From an uncultured Paracoccaceae bacterium (GTDB taxonomy: Bacteria > Pseudomonadota > Alphaproteobacteria > Rhodobacterales > Rhodobacteraceae), in NCBI GenBank assembly GCA_905182105.1, contig CAJJAR010000037.1:1-64000 (forward strand): 64,000 nt of DNA, written 5' to 3'. Shown here one piece after another: positions 45,444-54,952 of the stretch; the first letter of the stretch is position 1, and the number at the start of each line of letters is the position of its first letter. Made by a program: the position numbers and the translations under genes. A model generated the notes under the pieces. It was not told the DNA's origin. It saw only the letters and a list, made by a program, of their open reading frames with translations, and made no database searches.

Positions 45444-45994
45444 GCCGCGCAGTCGCGATTGCTTGTGCAGTAGGTTTTGCCTTAACGGCGGAACCTGCCA
45501 CAGCAGAGGTGACTTACAAGGTCTTATCATTTGACGATTTAGAAGACTGGGCAGAGAATGGTCATTCCGCTGCCCTAATCGTGGTTCAGAACACATGTTG
45601 CGATATGGATGATCCAGATTGGACGGCTTTGTGTGCTTACGCGACAGCCCAACCAGACGCGCGTACTTTCTTTGAATTGTTGTTTCGCAATGCAGATCAG
45701 GTGCTTGCACACAAAGGCCCGCTTGGGGCAATGAACAGATCGATCACGCAGATGCGCAGCGTTGCTGTGGATTCCAAGTTTGTGAAACTTAGCTCACCTG
45801 TATGGTTGGAAAAAGACGTGAAAAACCTAATACGTCGTTTGATGATGGCACAAGATACAGAGTCCGCAATTAAGGGTGCCCAGCGTGCCGATGTGTTTGT
45901 TGGAACTGGTGACGAGGCAGTGCGCAAAGCAGGTCGTATGATGGTCTTTATGCCAATCCAACGCGCCTACGCGCGGCTATTGGAGGACACCTGA
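45416..45994 (+). pseudogene. mltA: Murein transglycosylase A with its central part deleted
   Basis: The open frame has 192 codons starting at a TTG within the Tim44-like gene. The N-terminus carries a signal-peptide-like segment and the alphaproteobacterial MltA start YKVLSFDDLEDWAENGH...CDMDDPDW.ALC...FFELLFR. It then jumps to the C-terminal part GPLGAMNRSITQMRSVAVDSKFV and MAQDTESAIKGAQRADVFVGTGD, which includes the catalytic-type Asp. Intact relatives are about 330-380 residues, so roughly 150 residues including most of the barrel domains are gone. A few residues are also missing after VFVGTGDEA. The frame is kept, but a working lytic transglycosylase is unlikely. Position between tim44 and smr confirms identity. 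Confidence 0.82.
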
Positions 45995-46602
45995 TGGGTC
46001 GTAAGTTAAGGCCTGAAGAGGTCGAATTGTGGAAGCAAGTGACTGACCGAACTGAACGGTTAGAGCAGGGACGAAAGCCTGTTGATTTTGGTGCCATGTT
46101 GAATATGGAACCACAAATCTTGCCCATGCCAAAGCGGCGCAAGTTGATCGACACTTTGGTTAAACCATCAGGTCCCAAAGTAGGTCAGAAACCCAAATCT
46201 TTGACCCGCGTTGATCGTGTCGCACCAATTGCAGAACAAGTGCGTAATGCAAGGATCACGATGGATCGAAAAGCCTTTGATCAGATGAAACGTGGCAAGC
46301 TCAAACCCGAAGAACGCTTGGATTTGCACGGTTTGACATTGGATCGTGCACACCCACTTTTAACGCAGTTTATCTTGTCGGCTTATGGAAACGGGAAACG
46401 TCTGGTTCTGGTAATTACCGGTAAAGGCAAATCGCGTGATGACGGTGGGCCGATCCCCGTGCGCTTTGGAGTGTTGCGCCATCAAGTACCACAGTGGCTG
46501 GCTCTGGTACCTTTGTCCTCAGCAGTGCTGCAAGTGACCCAAGCCCACGATCGACATGGTGGAGGCGGTGCATACTACGTCTATCTGCGCAAACGCTGTT
46601 AG
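45994..46602 (+). CDS. Smr-domain protein (possible endonuclease)
   Basis: 202 residues. A variable basic N-terminal half is followed by a C-terminal Smr domain (about 105-200) with LDLHGLTLDRAHPLLTQFI and VITGKGKSRDDGGPIPVRFGVLRHQVPQWL. Smr domains of MutS2 and SmrA nick DNA or RNA. The conserved DLHG and TGKG motifs are present. The start ATG shares one base with the upstream stop (TGATG), so translation is coupled to the mltA remnant. Overlaps the convergent MFS gene by 4 bp. Confidence 0.9.
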   Translation: MGRKLRPEEVELWKQVTDRTERLEQGRKPVDFGAMLNMEPQILPMPKRRKLIDTLVKPSGPKVGQKPKSLTRVDRVAPIAEQVRNARITMDRKAFDQMKRGKLKPEERLDLHGLTLDRAHPLLTQFILSAYGNGKRLVLVITGKGKSRDDGGPIPVRFGVLRHQVPQWLALVPLSSAVLQVTQAHDRHGGGGAYYVYLRKRC

Positions 46603-47813
46603 GCTTTTAGACTGGGTGCGTGTTTACGGACGCCAATCCATAAGACAATTGTTGCCAATGCGAAGTAACCTGCGATCCAATAGAATTGGGTCTCAAGTCC
46701 TATACCATAATCAATCATAACGCCAGTAATCCCAGGCCCGATTGCTGAGCCTAGCACCATGACAGCAGCGGCTAACGCCTTGATCGATCCAATGAATTTG
46801 GTGCCATAGAATTCCGCCCAGAATGCGCTGGGTAAAGTTGCACCTGCACCTGCTGTTATACCCAACATGACAAAGCCAAGGGTGATCATGAGTGTGCTTT
46901 GTGCGAGTGCAAAAATAATAAAGGCCGCGATCATGGGCACTTGGATGAATGGCAAGAGACGCGGTGTTCCAAGTTTATCTAAACCCCAACCCGATAGCAG
47001 CATCGCACCAACGGATACCGCTGTATAAAGCGGGAATTGTGCGACCAATGCGATGTGCGTGATTTGCTTCAATTCAGCAAAGTGGACCTGGTGGAAAAAG
47101 AACGCGGTGTTGAATGCAGAAGGCCCAAGGACCGTAGGAACCATGCACCAGAACAAGGGATGGCGCAGTGCTTCAAAGCGTTTCCAATAACGCCCTTCCA
47201 TTCCCAATGAGGGGTTTTCATTGGCCATTGATTGTGGCGTGCGTTCTTTGCGCAGCAACCTTTGCAAAATGGGGATACCTGCAACTGCAATCACAGCAGC
47301 CACTACCCATAACAAGCGCCAGTCCATGACGCCCAACAGCATAACAAAGATAATTGGTAAAATTGCCTGACCTGCTGAAAACCCAAGAGCAGAAATTGAC
47401 AGCGCACGACCACGTGCTGCAGAAAACCAACGGGCCATTGCAACGACTGCAATGTGGCTGGTCATGCCCTGTCCGAAAAGACGAAGCGCAAAGATCACTA
47501 GAGGCAGCAAGACGGCAAATGGGTTAAAGGCCATGAACAAACAAGCCAGCGCAAGCAGCAACAAAATAGCGGAGCTCAGTGTGCGAACGCGAAACTTATC
47601 GGTCAGGCCACCGGCCCATACCATCACAATAGCTGACGCAGTTGTTCCCAACGCATATATGCCGCCCCATGCACCGTGGCTTAGGCCAAACTCAGACTGA
47701 ATTTCCGCAGCAAAAATAGATATGAAAAACGTCTGCCCAAAGGATGACAGCAACGTCAAAAGTGCACCCGCCGCCAACCATGGGGCGTTTCTAAATAGAA
47801 ATGTATCGCGCAT
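46599..47813 (-). CDS. MFS transporter
   Basis: 404 residues with twelve predicted hydrophobic helices. Loop 2-3 carries the MFS signature GGLTDKFRVRTL. A cytoplasmic central loop follows helix 6 (RLLRKERTPQSMANENPS). It looks like an OFA/monocarboxylate-type or general symporter family member. Substrate is unknown and neighbours give no help. It sits as a single gene between smr and hslU. Confidence 0.85.
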   Translation of the reverse strand: MRDTFLFRNAPWLAAGALLTLLSSFGQTFFISIFAAEIQSEFGLSHGAWGGIYALGTTASAIVMVWAGGLTDKFRVRTLSSAILLLLALACLFMAFNPFAVLLPLVIFALRLFGQGMTSHIAVVAMARWFSAARGRALSISALGFSAGQAILPIIFVMLLGVMDWRLLWVVAAVIAVAGIPILQRLLRKERTPQSMANENPSLGMEGRYWKRFEALRHPLFWCMVPTVLGPSAFNTAFFFHQVHFAELKQITHIALVAQFPLYTAVSVGAMLLSGWGLDKLGTPRLLPFIQVPMIAAFIIFALAQSTLMITLGFVMLGITAGAGATLPSAFWAEFYGTKFIGSIKALAAAVMVLGSAIGPGITGVMIDYGIGLETQFYWIAGYFALATIVLWIGVRKHAPSLKA

Positions 47814-47868
47814 GGACTGACCTTAAGGCTGAGATTGGAACCGCTCTATCCCAGCAATCTGCCTCTGA

Positions 47869-49176
47869 CTAGAGCACGTAGCGGCTTAGGTCCGTGGACT
47901 TGGTCAATTCGCCAAGGTTCTTTTCAACGAATGCAGCGTCTACGACCACCTCATCGCCTGCGCGATCAGGGGCGCCAAAAGAAAGTTCCTCAAACACCCG
48001 TTCCATCACAGTATAGAGACGGCGGGCGCCAATGTTCTCGATGCTTTGGTTCACATCAGCTGCAATTTTTGCTAGCGCTTTGATGCCATCTTCTTCAAAT
48101 GTAACGGTCACTTCCTCAGTACCCATCAATGCAGAATACTGAAGTGTCAGGGCATTCTCTGTTTCTGTTAGGATACGGACAAAATCACTCTCTGTGAGTG
48201 GCTGCAATTCAACGCGGATCGGTAGGCGGCCCTGAAGTTCAGGCAATAAATCCGATGGCTTGGCGATGTGAAAAGCACCAGATGCGATGAATAGGATATG
48301 ATCAGTTTTGACCGTGCCATGCTTGGTGCTGACATTGGTACCCTCGATAAGCGGCAACAGATCGCGCTGCACACCTTCACGGCTCACATCGCCACCACGG
48401 GCATCTGCGCGGGTGCAAACCTTGTCGATCTCGTCTAGAAATACGATGCCGTTTTGCTCAACAGCTTCAAGGGCAGCGCGTGTGACTGTTTCGTCGTCCA
48501 GAAGTTTGTCGGCCTCTTCGCCAATCAGAACGTCGTAGCATTCTGAAACTTTTAATTTGCGGCGGGTGGTACGCCCACCCATGGCTTTTCCAAACATTTC
48601 GCCAAGGTTCATCATACCCATGTTTGATCCAGGTTGTCCCGGGATTTCCATTGATGGGAAAGGGCTAGTTGTGTCTGCGACCTCAAGTTCGATAACCGTG
48701 TCATCCAGAACGCCCGACTTCAGCTTTTTGCGGAACATGTCGCGTGTGCCTTCGCGGGCATCAGTGCCTGCGATTGTATCAATCACGCGATCTTCGGCAG
48801 CCTGGTGTGCCTTGGCTTTTACATCGTCGCGCATGTGTTCGCGGGTCATTGTGATCGCGCTTTCCATCAGATCGCGGATGATCTGTTCGACGTCGCGGCC
48901 AACGTAGCCGACTTCAGTAAATTTCGTCGCTTCTACCTTTATAAAGGGTGCTTTTGCCAGTTTGGCCAAACGACGGCTGATTTCAGTTTTACCAACGCCA
49001 GTAGGGCCAATCATTAGGATATTTTTTGGATAGACTTCATCACGCAAATCATCTGGCAGCTGTTTGCGACGCCAGCGATTACGCAATGCAACGGCAACAG
49101 CGCGTTTGGCATCGTTCTGACCGATGATAAAGCGATCAAGTTCTGAAACAATTTCTCTGGGTGTAAGATCGGTCAA
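47869..49176 (-). CDS. hslU: ATP-dependent protease ATPase subunit HslU
   Basis: 435 residues starting at a TTG (49176) with AGGA 7 nt upstream. AAA+ unfoldase partner of Hsl[25 protein letters not shown] at the N-terminus, Walker [18 protein letters not shown], pore loop [12 protein letters not shown] domain in the middle, Walker [12 protein letters not shown], and the C-terminal LSRYVL that docks into HslV. It is separated from hslV by the opposite-strand DM13 gene, so the usual hslVU operon is interrupted. Confidence 0.96.
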   Translation of the reverse strand: MTDLTPREIVSELDRFIIGQNDAKRAVAVALRNRWRRKQLPDDLRDEVYPKNILMIGPTGVGKTEISRRLAKLAKAPFIKVEATKFTEVGYVGRDVEQIIRDLMESAITMTREHMRDDVKAKAHQAAEDRVIDTIAGTDAREGTRDMFRKKLKSGVLDDTVIELEVADTTSPFPSMEIPGQPGSNMGMMNLGEMFGKAMGGRTTRRKLKVSECYDVLIGEEADKLLDDETVTRAALEAVEQNGIVFLDEIDKVCTRADARGGDVSREGVQRDLLPLIEGTNVSTKHGTVKTDHILFIASGAFHIAKPSDLLPELQGRLPIRVELQPLTESDFVRILTETENALTLQYSALMGTEEVTVTFEEDGIKALAKIAADVNQSIENIGARRLYTVMERVFEELSFGAPDRAGDEVVVDAAFVEKNLGELTKSTDLSRYVL

Positions 49177-49344
49177 AGGGGCATCCTGAGTTGAATAGGT
49201 AATAATTTATGTAAACGTTGGGCTCTGGAACGCAACCTTGAACACGAAAACAACTGTCGAATTCATGAATGGGAGAGGTGGCTAGCGGGAAAATAATTCA
49301 TCTGTCAGGTTGGGCCCTAACAATCAGCAATCAAAGGAATGCCA

Positions 49345-49727
49345 ATGAAACGTCGTCTTCGCTGAATTTATCCGTAGCCGCTGGTGCAACAACTCTGGAA
49401 TCATCAGTCTTTGTGGGTGGCTATGGCCGGCTTGCTGAGTTCAAAGGGATGAATGGTCACATTACAACAGTTCGTGCTGAAATTGCTAAAAAGGACGGTG
49501 GGTTCGTTGTAAACCTTTTGGATGATTTCACCTTTGACGGCGCCCCTGACCCCAAAATCGCATTGGGGAACAATAGCTTTGATAAGTCGACAATTATGGG
49601 CACACTTAAAAGCCTAAATGGTGCGTCATCTTATGAAGTTTCAAGAGGTATCAACCCAGACGACTACAATGAGGTCTGGGTCTGGTGCGAAAGATTTAAT
49701 GTGGGTCTTGGTGTTGTGAAGTTTTGA
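49345..49727 (+). pseudogene. DM13-domain protein, probably frameshifted at the N-terminus
   Basis: The DM13 domain is intact (about 49420-49727): GYGRLAEFKGMNGHITTVRA, LLDDFTFDGAPDPKIALG, and the end YNEVWVWCERFNVGLGVVKF. The best ribosome site (AAAGGA, 49333-49338) serves an ATG at 49345 that reads MKRRLR then stops. One added base near 49357-49361 would join MKRRL to LNLSVAAGATTL, resembling an export signal with a twin arginine, and give 127 residues. An unshifted ORF from 49269 also exists but lacks a signal. DM13 proteins are predicted secreted redox domains. It lies between hslV and hslU on the opposite strand. Confidence 0.6.
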
Positions 49728-50291
49728 TTAAGATTTAGGCTTAATAACTTCTACAGTCAGTTTGCCGTTGGTATAAACACAAATATCAGCGGCAATCGCC
49801 ATCGCATCACGCGCGATCTGTTCTGCGTTACGATCACTGTCCATCAATCCACGCGCTGCGGCCAAGGCAAAGTTACCACCTGATCCGATGGCTGCTACAT
49901 TGTGCTCAGGCTCAAGAACATCACCAGCGCCAGTAATTACGAACAACTCAGTTCCATCCGTAACAATCAACATGGCTTCGAGCTTTTGCAAATACTTGTC
50001 GGTGCGCCAATCTTTTGCTAACTCAACAGAAGCACGCGCCAATTGGCCCGGTGTTGCTTCTAGTTTGGCCTCTAGCCGTTCCAGTAGCGTAAATGCATCA
50101 GCGGTCGATCCCGCAAATCCGGCGACAACATCAAACCCACCTGGGGACAAGCGGCGCACCTTGCGTGCAGTGCCTTTAATAACGGTCTGTCCCAAAGATA
50201 CTTGACCGTCGCCTGCAATCACAACTTCACCGCCTTTTTTGACGCCGATAATTGTGGTTCCATGCCAACCTGGGAATCCTTCGCGCGCCAT
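49728..50291 (-). CDS. hslV: ATP-dependent protease peptidase subunit HslV
   Basis: 187 residues. N-terminal-threonine peptidase: after the leader ([11 protein letters not shown]) comes [37 protein letters not shown], with the catalytic Thr exposed on processing, then [17 protein letters not shown] and [16 protein letters not shown]. Forms the ClpQ chamber capped by HslU. The DM13 gene separates it from hslU, and a dead IS6 element ends about 90 bp upstream of its start, so its promoter must lie in that short gap or within the element. Confidence 0.96.
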   Translation of the reverse strand: MAREGFPGWHGTTIIGVKKGGEVVIAGDGQVSLGQTVIKGTARKVRRLSPGGFDVVAGFAGSTADAFTLLERLEAKLEATPGQLARASVELAKDWRTDKYLQKLEAMLIVTDGTELFVITGAGDVLEPEHNVAAIGSGGNFALAAARGLMDSDRNAEQIARDAMAIAADICVYTNGKLTVEVIKPKS

Positions 50292-50379
50292 TTTAGTCTC
50301 CTAAGGTTTGTTGATTGATAATATGGCGACGTGGGGCCAAAGTCACAAGAGCAACAGGCTTGTTGCTATTAGATATAAG

Positions 50380-50399
50380 GGCATTGCCAAGTTGTTGAG
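50380..50399. repeat. IS6 left terminal inverted repeat
   Basis: GGCATTGCCAAGTTGTTGAG. It matches the complement of the right end at 19 of 20 positions, differing only at the ninth base. Confidence 0.85.
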
Positions 50400-50429
50400 C
50401 GAAGTTTGATCGAAACTATCGGTTTAATT

Positions 50430-51138
50430 TTAGGCGTTCATTTCGACGGTGTAGTCAGACCACAATTCGAAAGCATCTGATCTGGCATGGTGATATGAGC
50501 TGGCCGTGAGTTGGTAACGGCGGGGTCGAAAGGCGATGTTAATTTGATCGTGCGCGGATATAAATCGTTGCCCTTGCCGGGACGATTTGAAACGTCCCTG
50601 TATTTTTTTCGCTTCGGGTGGGTTGATGTAATCCCTCGATCGTGTTGTTCAGCCCCTTGTGCGCGCGGTGGTCGGAATCTGGTTCCAAAGATCTGATCGG
50701 CTTGAAATAGCTCCGCAGTTTGTCGGTGATCACAATGTGGGGTTAACCGTACCGTCTGATCAGCCTCTTCAAAAAGCGCCTTGCTGCCTTATTGTTTCGG
50801 CACGGTTGCACCAGGATACCCAACACATATCCATTTGCATCGATGGCCCGCCACAGCCAGTATTTCACACCACGGATCGAGATGACAACTTCATCCAAAT
50901 GCCATTTATCGTTGGGCCTAGGTCGATCTCGGCGGATGCAATCTGCGAAGTGAGTGCCGAAACGATTGACCCAAAGACGTACCGCTTCCCGACTGACGTA
51001 GACACCGCGCTTGGCAAGCAAGTCCTCGATATCGGCTGTGCTCAGAGCGAACCTGTGGTATGCCTAAACGGCATAGGCGATAATCTCGCGAGGGTAACGC
51101 AAGCCCTTGAGGTGCGGTAAAAGTGCTGGGATTTTCAT
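50430..51138 (-). pseudogene. IS6-family transposase, inactivated
   Basis: Reading from the ATG at 51138 gives the IS6 N-terminus (YPREIIAYAV, then a TAG at 51066-51064 where relatives have Trp, then AYHRFALSTADIEDLLAKRGVYVS). The DDE domain follows with DKWHLDEVVISIRG and LWRAIDANGYVLGILVQ. A TAA at 50745-50743 interrupts RRYG-PHIVITDKLRSYFKPIRSLEPDSDHRAHKGLNN. An extra base in the A-run near 50603-50609 shifts the frame before IQGRFKS and the C-terminal AHDQINIAFRPRRYQL. Repaired, it would be 235 residues, normal for the family. The two main ORF-track pieces here (50539-50733 and 50743-51021) are fragments of it. Confidence 0.88.
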
Positions 51139-51165
51139 GATCTTAGGCTATCTGCTTCCCGCAAA

Positions 51166-51185
51166 CTCAACAACTTAGCAATGCC
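51166..51185. repeat. IS6 right terminal inverted repeat
   Basis: CTCAACAACTTAGCAATGCC. Its complement GGCATTGCTAAGTTGTTGAG pairs with the left end with one mismatch. The transposase start lies 27 bp inside it. Confidence 0.85.
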
Positions 51186-51188
51186 GTA

Positions 51189-51214
51189 AAAGGCACCCGT
51201 GAACGGATGCCTTT
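51189..51214 (-). terminator. Intrinsic terminator downstream of trxA
   Basis: AAAGGCACCCG pairs with CGGATGCCTTT around a 4-nt loop with one mismatch (11-bp stem). On the minus strand it follows the trxA stop by about 20 bp and ends in CCTTTTAC. It lies just outside the IS6 right end. Confidence 0.65.
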
Positions 51215-51235
51215 AAGTACGTGATCAGTTTAGTC

Positions 51236-51556
51236 TTAAATTGACTCTTCGATCCAGCTTTTTAACGCTGCTTTTGGCTTTGCGCCTGCCATGTTTGCAA
51301 CAACTTGGCCGTCTTTGATGACGAATAGGGCAGGGATGCCACGGACACCCATTTTTGCTGCTGAGTTTGGGTTAGTGTCGACGTCAACTTTGACGATCTT
51401 GACCTTGCCACCCAGCTCTTCAGACAATTCTTCGAGTGATGGGCCGATTTGTTTACAAGGTCCACACCATTCTGCCCAAAAATCAACAACAACCGGGATG
51501 TCTGAATTTGTGACTTCTGCTTCGAATTGTGCGTCTGATACTGCAACGGTTGCCAT
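51236..51556 (-). CDS. trxA: Thioredoxin
   Basis: 106 residues from the ATG at 51556, with GAGGAG upstream. The ORF-track start adds MRRSQ. General cytosolic disulfide reductase. [20 protein letters not shown] carries the WCGPC redox centre near residues 30-34, and [14 protein letters not shown] has the cis-Pro loop. It sits 54 bp after addA in the same direction, an order seen in related bacteria, and ends at a terminator. Confidence 0.96.
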   Translation of the reverse strand: MATVAVSDAQFEAEVTNSDIPVVVDFWAEWCGPCKQIGPSLEELSEELGGKVKIVKVDVDTNPNSAAKMGVRGIPALFVIKDGQVVANMAGAKPKAALKSWIEESI

Positions 51557-51610
51557 TTGGCTTCTCCTCAAGGGGCTAATTTGTTGGTTGGGAATCTATG
51601 TACCCAGTGT

Positions 51611-54600
51611 TCAAAGGTCAAGATATGTTGATGTCTTTAGCGCCTGAGACACAAGATCGTGTGTTAAAGGCATTAAGCTTTGTGTGTTGGTCCACAATAT
51701 AGCTGTTTCGATCTCATGATCGGGATAAATTTCACGTAATGCACAGGCATAGGCACCCATTTGGCGAAGCAAACCAATTGGGCAATTCTCAGCTGAATGT
51801 GGAATGGCGCGGTTGGTTTTGAAATCGATCGCGGTGATCTTATTGTTGGTGATCAATAAACGGTCAATCGTGCCATGAATGCGCTGCGATCCGATGGGGG
51901 CAGTGATCGAAATCTCTGCCAAGGTGTCGGGTGCAAAGACATGGGCCAATTCGGGCTTATCCAAAACTGCAACTGCCTCGGCCTTCGCTTGGGTTCGCAA
52001 GGTGTCTGACAACCCAAAATCCTGTTCAGTGGATTTATTCGGGTGTTCTAGATGCCAGTGCACCAAACTACCGTATGAAAGGGCGATATCCTCATCCATT
52101 CCCAACTCACCTGCAAGGGCTTTGGCACCACCCAGATCAGATGGTGAAAGGGTTTTGACTGCCTCAACCGGATGGGCAGGTTTTTGAGTGTAAAGGGTCT
52201 CTAATATGGGGATTTTTGTCAAAGGCACCGTCTTCTGTTTAAAAACAGGAGCATCCCAATCACCATGTTCAACCCGCAAGATTGGGCCAACTTCGGGCAT
52301 GGATGTGTCTACCGCACCGGCATGTTCCATCGCGCCCTGAACAGTGTGGTACCATGATGGCTCGCTCTTACCCAAATCACCTGCGGCGGCCACGATCAGC
52401 CATTTCTCTGCGCGGCTCAACGCAACATAAAGCAGGCGCAGCTGTTCATTGCGCTGGGCGTCTTTCATCTCTTCCAATGCGTCCTGCATTGTCTTGGGTG
52501 TTTCACCTTCGCGCGCTTTCCAAACGGGTACATCACCCATTTTGATTACATCGCTTTTGACCTGAATGTTGCGTTTACCAGTGTCAGGCAAAATCACGAT
52601 GGGCGCTTCAAGGCCTTTTGATCCATGCACCGTCATCACGCGAATTTGGTCTGACGCACTATCAATTTGACGTTTGATGTTCAGATCATCGGCCTTCATC
52701 CAGACGATGAACCCTGTCAGGCTGGGAACCGCTGTGCGCTCATATGCCAGCGCTTGGGACAGCAATGCATTAATGCCGTCTTCTGCCTCTGTACCCAAAC
52801 GCCCTAACAATTTGCGCCGTCCATCATGGCGGGTCAAAATGCGTTCAATCAGATCGTAAGGGCGCAAGAAATCAGCATTGTCGCGCAGATCGCGCAGGAC
52901 AGGTACCGTACCTGGAAAATCATCTGCGCGATCACGCAGGTTTTGCCATAGGTGCTCTTGGCTTCTGCGGTGTGCCACGTCGAACAGTTGTTGTTCGCTC
53001 CACCCAAACAGTGGGGATTTCAATACGGTGGCAAGCGATAGACTGTCTTCTGGCGTCGCCAAAAAGGAAAGCAACGCACCAAGGTCACGCACCGCCAATT
53101 CAGCGCCAACCTTTAGCCGATCGGCACCTGCTATGGCCAATTTCTGAACCTTACAGGCGCGAATGATCTCAGAAAATAGAGCAGAGCGGCGTTGTACAAG
53201 GATCAGGAAATCACCGGCGGTAATAGGGCGTTTGATCGTCGTACCGTTTGGTCCGTCATCAGGAATAGTGTGTTTTTCGTTAATCAGCCTGGCGATGGAT
53301 CGAGCAATTTGATCCGCTAAAATCACGGTGTGGTGCTGTTCGCTGCGCCGATCAATGGGATCGAACCAATCACGTTCATCGTCGTCTTTGATGGGTTCGA
53401 TGACAGGCCACAGGTCTACGCGACCGGGCAGATCGGATTTAAATGCGATGTGCTTTGAATCCTGCACAAACCCAGCTTGGGTTTTGTTGTCAAAGGCCTG
53501 ATCCACCATACGCAAAATCGCGGCAGAGGAACGGAATGAAAAATCCAAAGTGGTCTCTTGGAAAGGCGCGCCAATGGCTGTGAATTTTTCCTTAAACTCT
53601 TCCTGCATCCGGTCAAATTCACGCGGGTCTGCCCCTTGGAATGAATAGATGGACTGTTTTTTATCTCCAACAACAAACAAAGTACGTTTGACATCTTCGC
53701 GGGCACCATCTCCGCTCGAGAATTCTTCGGCCAGTTTGCGGATCACATCCCACTGGTCTGGGCTGGTGTCTTGGGCTTCATCCACAAGAATATGGTCGAT
53801 GCCGCCATCAATGCGGAACAACACCCACGCAGCCACTTTTTCGTCATTCAAAAGATGACGTGCCTTTAGGATCAGATCGTCAAAGTCCAACCAGCCGCGC
53901 ACCAGTTTGGCCTGTTCGTATTTTCCAACGAAGGCATGAGCAAAGTCGTGTAAAACCTGTGTTCGACGCGCAGATTGTAGGGCCAAACGCCTATCTCGCG
54001 TATCTTCGACCCGCAGCATGAATGCCTTTAAGTGGGGCATCAATGCTTCAACATTGCTTTGGGTTGCTTTGGTTGGAAACGTCCCTAACTTGGCTGAAAA
54101 CGGGTCTTTGGCACTGCCACCAGTTAGAAAAACACTTTCTAAAACGGGCAAAGATTTGAGGGACAATGTGCCAACCATCTTCAGCTTTTCGCCCGCCTTG
54201 CCATCATTGCCACCTTTGGCGATTAAAACGGGGATCAGCTGATCCAGCAGCTGCCGTTCACCACCTTGAAACGCCAAGCCTTCAATCCCTGCCTCGTCCA
54301 GTCCCGCGGCTTGACCAAACAGTGCGAGGCAATCATCCCACGCCAGTGGATTTGCAAATGCAGCACGGTGGCTGACAATCTCCCGGGTCAATCGTAAGAA
54401 ATCTTCGCCTGAGTATTGGTTGGCAAGTGCGGCAACCAAACCCGCTTCTGATCCGTCTGCCATCATATCTATGATCTCACCGCGCAGCATATCAGCTGCG
54501 CGTTCTTCGATCTCTTTGAACTGTGGGCTTACGTCAGCCTCCAACGGAAAGCGGCGTAGAAGTGAGGCGCAGAACGAGTGGATAGTTTGGATTTTCAATC

Positions 54601-54952
54601 CACCGGGGGTTTCAATCGCACGGGCAAACAATGTGCGGGCATCGCGCAACTGATCGCCATCCGGATTGTGGCGCACACCTAATTCGGTCAGGGCATGGCG
54701 CAATTCTGCATCTGGCAACATGGCCCAATCACCAAGGCGCTTGAAAAGACGGTTTTGCATCTCTGATGCGGCGGCCTTGGTGTAGGTTAGGCATAGAATA
54801 TGTTGCGGCTGGATCTTGTCCAAAAGCAGACGGGCCACGCGGTCCGTCAGAACGCGGGTCTTGCCCGAACCTGCGTTGGCTGCAAGCCATGTAGACGTGG
54901 TTGGATCTGCTGCGGCCAATTGGCGGCGCGTAGCTTCGTTCGGTGTCATCAT
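51611..54952 (-). CDS. addA: Double-strand break repair helicase-nuclease AddA
   Basis: 1113 residues from the ATG at 54952 within the ATGA overlap with addB. The ORF-track start at 54991 lies in addB. UvrD-type helicase: Walker A LAANAGSGKTRVLTDRVARLL, motif Ia LCLTYTKAAASEM, Walker B DHILVDEAQDTSPDQW, motif III KQSIYSFQGADP, and VMTVHGSKGLEAPIVILPD. The C-terminal RecB-type nuclease has ITAIDFKTNRAIP. With AddB it processes double-strand ends for RecA, replacing RecBCD. Length and motifs match the alphaproteobacterial AddA subgroup. Confidence 0.95.
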   Translation of the reverse strand: MMTPNEATRRQLAAADPTTSTWLAANAGSGKTRVLTDRVARLLLDKIQPQHILCLTYTKAAASEMQNRLFKRLGDWAMLPDAELRHALTELGVRHNPDGDQLRDARTLFARAIETPGGLKIQTIHSFCASLLRRFPLEADVSPQFKEIEERAADMLRGEIIDMMADGSEAGLVAALANQYSGEDFLRLTREIVSHRAAFANPLAWDDCLALFGQAAGLDEAGIEGLAFQGGERQLLDQLIPVLIAKGGNDGKAGEKLKMVGTLSLKSLPVLESVFLTGGSAKDPFSAKLGTFPTKATQSNVEALMPHLKAFMLRVEDTRDRRLALQSARRTQVLHDFAHAFVGKYEQAKLVRGWLDFDDLILKARHLLNDEKVAAWVLFRIDGGIDHILVDEAQDTSPDQWDVIRKLAEEFSSGDGAREDVKRTLFVVGDKKQSIYSFQGADPREFDRMQEEFKEKFTAIGAPFQETTLDFSFRSSAAILRMVDQAFDNKTQAGFVQDSKHIAFKSDLPGRVDLWPVIEPIKDDDERDWFDPIDRRSEQHHTVILADQIARSIARLINEKHTIPDDGPNGTTIKRPITAGDFLILVQRRSALFSEIIRACKVQKLAIAGADRLKVGAELAVRDLGALLSFLATPEDSLSLATVLKSPLFGWSEQQLFDVAHRRSQEHLWQNLRDRADDFPGTVPVLRDLRDNADFLRPYDLIERILTRHDGRRKLLGRLGTEAEDGINALLSQALAYERTAVPSLTGFIVWMKADDLNIKRQIDSASDQIRVMTVHGSKGLEAPIVILPDTGKRNIQVKSDVIKMGDVPVWKAREGETPKTMQDALEEMKDAQRNEQLRLLYVALSRAEKWLIVAAAGDLGKSEPSWYHTVQGAMEHAGAVDTSMPEVGPILRVEHGDWDAPVFKQKTVPLTKIPILETLYTQKPAHPVEAVKTLSPSDLGGAKALAGELGMDEDIALSYGSLVHWHLEHPNKSTEQDFGLSDTLRTQAKAEAVAVLDKPELAHVFAPDTLAEISITAPIGSQRIHGTIDRLLITNNKITAIDFKTNRAIPHSAENCPIGLLRQMGAYACALREIYPDHEIETAILWTNTQSLMPLTHDLVSQALKTSTYLDL

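Larger units (their letters stand above)
50380..51185 (-). mobile_element. Degenerate IS6-family insertion sequence
   Basis: An 806-bp element with the size of an IS6-family IS. It has terminal inverted repeats of 20 bp (one mismatch) at 50380-50399 and 51166-51185, beginning GGCATTGC, and a single transposase gene with two stops and a frameshift. Flanking 8-mers (GATATAAG left, GTAAAAGG right) do not match, so no target duplication remains. It sits between hslV and trxA. Confidence 0.85.

Noticed and set aside
50372-51193. 8-bp target duplication of the IS6 element
   Set aside because: The flanking 8-mers GATATAAG and GTAAAAGG match at only four positions.
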